From NCBI GenBank assembly GCA_964607865.1, contig CAZSLZ010000145.1, forward strand, positions 1 through 7,772: 7,772 bases of DNA, in the 5' to 3' direction. The notes under the pieces are model-generated. The model was not told the origin of the DNA and searched no databases. It saw nothing but the letters and a program-made list of their open reading frames with translations. This document shows, piece by piece, positions 5,154-7,772 of this stretch (position 1 is its first letter; the number at the start of each line of letters is the position of its first letter). A program made the position numbers and the translations under genes. The DNA comes from CAZSLZ01 sp964607865. GTDB lineage: Bacteria > Vulcanimicrobiota > JAJTBE01 > CAZSLZ01.

Positions 5154-6877
5154 CCAGTTTTCACCGGCAGGCGGAAGCAGAAAGAGCTACCCTTGCCATA
5201 TTCAGATTCGGCCCAAATTGTACCTTGGTGTAATTCTATGATTTGCTTTGATATGGCCAGGCCCAGGCCGAAACTCGATTCCCCTCCGGTGGGGCGGGAG
5301 CTGGTGGTGGAGAATTTCTTGAACAGTTTCTGAAGTTCGTTTTGTTTTATGCCAGGCCCGTTATCGTTTACCCTTATTTCAATGAATTCACCACCGTTTT
5401 TGGCTACAATGTTTACAATACCTTCTCTGGGGGTATATTTGACAGCATTTGAAATTAAATTGTCCAGCACTTCGCCTATCTTACCCTTGTCAATAGAAAC
5501 CCGAGGTAATTCCGAAGGCAGCACACACCCAATTTCAATATTTTTAGAACGGGCAACAGGAATGAAATCCTTGTAATGGCGTTCAAGTAATTGTTTGAAA
5601 TTTACCTCGGTTTTATTTAATATGAGTTTACCTTTTTCTATAACTGAAATATCGAGAATTTCGTTTACCATTTTACTGATATGCCTGGATTTATCCACAA
5701 TGGTTTCCATTGATTCCTTCTTTTCGTCCTCACTCATCTTGTGGACATAATCTTTCAAAAGATTAGCGGTCATACTTACTGCAGCTATGGGAGCTCTCAA
5801 ATCATGGGCAACAATGTGCAAAACCTCGTCTTTAAAATCGGATAATTTCTGTAACTTTGCATTCTGGGCCTCCAGCCTGTTAAAAAGGTTGGTATTCTGA
5901 ATCGCTGCCGATAACTGGTTGGCTATAAGGGAAAGGGTATGTTGTTTGGATTTCTTGAAACTTTCCTTGAAATCTGCAAATACAAAAAGAAGCCCCAGAT
6001 TATTGTCCCCCACATTTAAAATCGAGGAATGATAATTTTTCTGAGAATAGTTTACATCGCTTAATACTTTTTCTGTAACATTTATCTGATATTTATCATC
6101 TTCAACTGTCAATCCGGTTTGTAGTTGAAAATCTTTTATAGCAAGCTGGGCAAGGTTTTCATCTATATTGTCGCCGGTTTTTCTGGCTTTATAAATTTCA
6201 ATTGTGCTGGTTTCATTTTTATTATATAATAAGACCCCCCAGGTTGAGAGATCGAATATTCTGAACAGATGCTCATGAATTTTATCCAGAATAACCTTTA
6301 TTCTTGTCTCCGAGGTCATAATACTGCCCAGCTCCATGGCCTGCTCCAGATCATAGACCAGTAAATCAAGGCGGGCGTTTTTACGATCTATTTCCCGGAC
6401 GACGTTCTTCAGATGCAGGTTTTTTCTATCCAACTCCCGAATCAGATCTTCCTTCTCTTTTTGAAGCCTGCCTTTTATAACTGCTCTCTTTATTGAGTGC
6501 AAAATAGAATTCATATCATGAAAAGGCTTGGTTATGTAATCGAAGGCTCCCCAACGTATAGCTTCCTTGGCATGATCCAGGCTCCGGTTGCCTGTAATTA
6601 ATATTACCGGAACATCACTGTAATTATCGCGGATTTCCTTTAAGAGCTCGATTCCGTCAATTCCAGGAATCAGGATATCTGACAATACAATATCGTAATT
6701 ATCCTCGGATAATTTTTTCCTGGCGCTCAGGCCGTCATCTACCGACGTAACCTGGTATCCTTCTCTTTCCAGAACCTTGGTCAGAAGTTTCAGAATAGTG
6801 TCATTATCCTCAGCAACCAGAATTTTGCCCCAGTTCTTATTGTTAAAAGATGGCTCGTTGGTGTTGATCATTTCCAT
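5150..6877 (-). CDS. Soluble hybrid sensor kinase: REC-GAF-HisKA-HATPase
   Basis: A complete 575-residue protein with no membrane segment, so cytosolic. Residues about 18-132 form a receiver domain: acidic pocket E23/D24, phospho-acceptor D67 (VLSDILIPGIDG), T95 and K117 (TKPF). A coiled coil at about 137-180 (repeats of the type RELDRKN/REIDRKN) leads to a GAF-like sensor domain at about 185-330. The HisKA domain has H358 in LHIVAHDLRAPIAAVS. The ATPase domain shows the N box (DNLISNAVKYTP, 472-483), G1 (DNGPGI, 505-510) and G2 (GLGLAI, 537-542). All catalytic residues look intact. The receiver at the N-terminus suggests that an upstream kinase phosphorylates it and so controls its own kinase output; no partner regulator is in the window. 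It begins 3 bases after the stop of the ligase gene with only a weak AAGTGA site, so it is probably translated by coupling. The GAF ligand is unknown. Confidence 0.95.
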   Translation of the reverse strand: MEMINTNEPSFNNKNWGKILVAEDNDTILKLLTKVLEREGYQVTSVDDGLSARKKLSEDNYDIVLSDILIPGIDGIELLKEIRDNYSDVPVILITGNRSLDHAKEAIRWGAFDYITKPFHDMNSILHSIKRAVIKGRLQKEKEDLIRELDRKNLHLKNVVREIDRKNARLDLLVYDLEQAMELGSIMTSETRIKVILDKIHEHLFRIFDLSTWGVLLYNKNETSTIEIYKARKTGDNIDENLAQLAIKDFQLQTGLTVEDDKYQINVTEKVLSDVNYSQKNYHSSILNVGDNNLGLLFVFADFKESFKKSKQHTLSLIANQLSAAIQNTNLFNRLEAQNAKLQKLSDFKDEVLHIVAHDLRAPIAAVSMTANLLKDYVHKMSEDEKKESMETIVDKSRHISKMVNEILDISVIEKGKLILNKTEVNFKQLLERHYKDFIPVARSKNIEIGCVLPSELPRVSIDKGKIGEVLDNLISNAVKYTPREGIVNIVAKNGGEFIEIRVNDNGPGIKQNELQKLFKKFSTTSSRPTGGESSFGLGLAISKQIIELHQGTIWAESEYGKGSSFCFRLPVKTG

Positions 6878-6880
6878 AAA

Positions 6881-7772
6881 CTATTCACTTAATTTTTTTC
6901 TTTCGTCGATTACAGCCTTTATTTTTCCGGTTCGGCTGCTTTTCCCGAGAGCTCCCGGAGGGACTACTTCCACTTCCAGGAACATCCAATCTTCTGCCTC
7001 ACAAAGATCCAGCTCCGGGTTGTGAGCCAATATTATATGCCGGGCTTCACGGGCCAATTCGTTATAATCTGCCTCTGATTCTCCCGCTTCTATTTTTATC
7101 GTCAGTAAATCTTTAGCATTTCTGCTGCTGGCAATCAACTGAATTATGGGGGTCAGTTTTCTCTCGTGGGTTATAGCTTCAAGAACCATACGGGGAAAAA
7201 CATTCATTCCGCTGATTCTTAACGCATCGTCGCAACGCCCCATTAACTCGAAAAGAGGTGTCCCATGCATACATTTACATCCACGGTTCAATTTTCTTCC
7301 CAGGTCACCGGTTCGATAACGTATAATTGGCATTAACCGGCGGTTTAGATTGGTTACTGCAATTTCTCCCACTTCACCATCGGCAACAGGCTCCCCGGTC
7401 TGGCGATCGAGAATTTCCAGAAACATATACTCATATAACTGGTGGTGAACGCCGCCTATATTTTCCTGGCACTGATATCCAATAGGCCCCGCATCCACTG
7501 AAGCATAACCCGCAGAGTGGATCAGCCTCGTCCCCAGTATCTCTCTAAGGAAACTTACCGCCTCGGCGCTGAAATGCTCACCTCCATACAAAATCTTTTC
7601 AATGGTAATATTTATCCCCCGGTTTTTTATCCGTTCTGCCAGTTGAACAATCATGGAAGGCAGCCCAACAATGGTGGTGGGTTTGAAAAGCTCCACATAA
7701 TGAATTATCATGTCCAGCTCCACATTACCGGCTATGGGCAGCGATACGCAACCAATTTTTTCGAGAACATGG
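6881..7772 (-). CDS. Phenylacetate-CoA ligase (PaaK)-family adenylate-forming enzyme, 5' end missing
   Basis: The frame is open to the right edge, giving about 297 C-terminal residues of a protein usually near 430. The family activates a carboxylic acid with ATP to an acyl-adenylate and usually passes it to CoA. Visible motifs: VELFKPTTIVGLPSMIVQLAE, typical of PaaK; GYASVDAGPIGYQC at about 7513-7472, in the place of the usual YGxTE motif, here with Asp for Glu; FLEILDRQTGEPVADGEVGEIAVTNL; the ATP-binding RYRTGDLGR at about 7321-7295; a CKC pair; the hinge region GRCDDALRISGMNVFP; and near the end GKSSRTGKIKAV, which holds the C-terminal catalytic Lys. A GTG at 7721-7723 is in frame but internal, since homologous sequence continues upstream of it (HVLEKIGCVSLPIAGN). 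The substrate cannot be told; aryl acids, coenzyme F390-type and surface-sugar tailoring reactions all occur in this family. It is 3 bases upstream of, and probably co-transcribed with, the hybrid kinase. Confidence 0.9.
   Translation of the reverse strand, partial: HVLEKIGCVSLPIAGNVELDMIIHYVELFKPTTIVGLPSMIVQLAERIKNRGINITIEKILYGGEHFSAEAVSFLREILGTRLIHSAGYASVDAGPIGYQCQENIGGVHHQLYEYMFLEILDRQTGEPVADGEVGEIAVTNLNRRLMPIIRYRTGDLGRKLNRGCKCMHGTPLFELMGRCDDALRISGMNVFPRMVLEAITHERKLTPIIQLIASSRNAKDLLTIKIEAGESEADYNELAREARHIILAHNPELDLCEAEDWMFLEVEVVPPGALGKSSRTGKIKAVIDERKKLSE

Noticed and set aside
5349..5576. Plus-strand open frame of 75 codons opposite the kinase ATPase domain
   Set aside because: It is antisense to a coding region with intact kinase motifs.
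6777..7025. Plus-strand open frame across the ligase-kinase junction
   Set aside because: It is antisense to two supported genes, with no ribosome site and no family likeness.
7721..7723. GTG as the start codon of the ligase gene
   Set aside because: The frame stays open to the window edge and the upstream residues continue the PaaK-family sequence, so the gene is simply cut by the window.

Overview
The window (about 7.8 kb, moderate G+C with very A/T-rich intergenic stretches) looks like a chromosomal segment of a bacterium with strong AGGAGG-type ribosome binding sites and sigma-A/sigma-70-like promoters. That fits a Clostridia-like member of the Bacillota best, but the protein families present also occur in Desulfobacterota and other anaerobes, so the assignment is tentative. 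No rRNA, tRNA, CRISPR array, insertion sequence or phage gene was seen.

Layout. Positions 1-2087 (minus strand) carry a compact minor-pilin cassette in the order PilV-like, PilW-like, PilX-like. The gaps are 24 and 29 bases, each gene has its own strong ribosome binding site, and the last gene runs off the left edge. The cassette is preceded by a low-complexity A/T-rich region (2088-2268) holding two closely similar extended -10 promoters 69 bases apart and an A/T palindrome. Positions 2269-2784 (minus) encode a secreted, histidine-rich protein of unknown function. A divergent region (2785-2939) separates it from a 60-residue orphan gene (2940-3122, plus). That gene is followed by a 13-bp hairpin and then a complete malic enzyme gene (3198-4538), which ends in a clean GAAA-loop intrinsic terminator. 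Next comes a MerR/HspR-type regulator (4755-5153, probably starting further upstream) with a C-terminal eight-cysteine 'two-CW' domain. It converges on, and overlaps by 4 bases, a leftward pair: an adenylate-forming ligase of the PaaK family (6881 to the right edge, 5' end missing) and, 3 bases after it, a soluble REC-GAF-HisKA-HATPase hybrid kinase (5150-6877).

How the genes may work together. The three pilins would form the priming/minor subunits of a type IV pilus or pseudopilus. The malic enzyme converts malate to pyruvate; the hairpin just upstream suggests that transcription entering from the small gene is attenuated. The MerR/two-CW protein has the look of a metal, Fe-S or redox-responsive regulator, but its target is not evident. 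The ligase and kinase are probably co-transcribed and translationally coupled, an unusual pairing of acyl activation with signal transduction.

The main oddities are the MerR gene, whose only in-frame ATG lies inside the DNA-binding helix-turn-helix, and the twin promoters of the pilin operon. I see no convincing wholly new multi-gene system. The best candidates for undescribed biology are the two-CW regulator and the two unrecognised genes.
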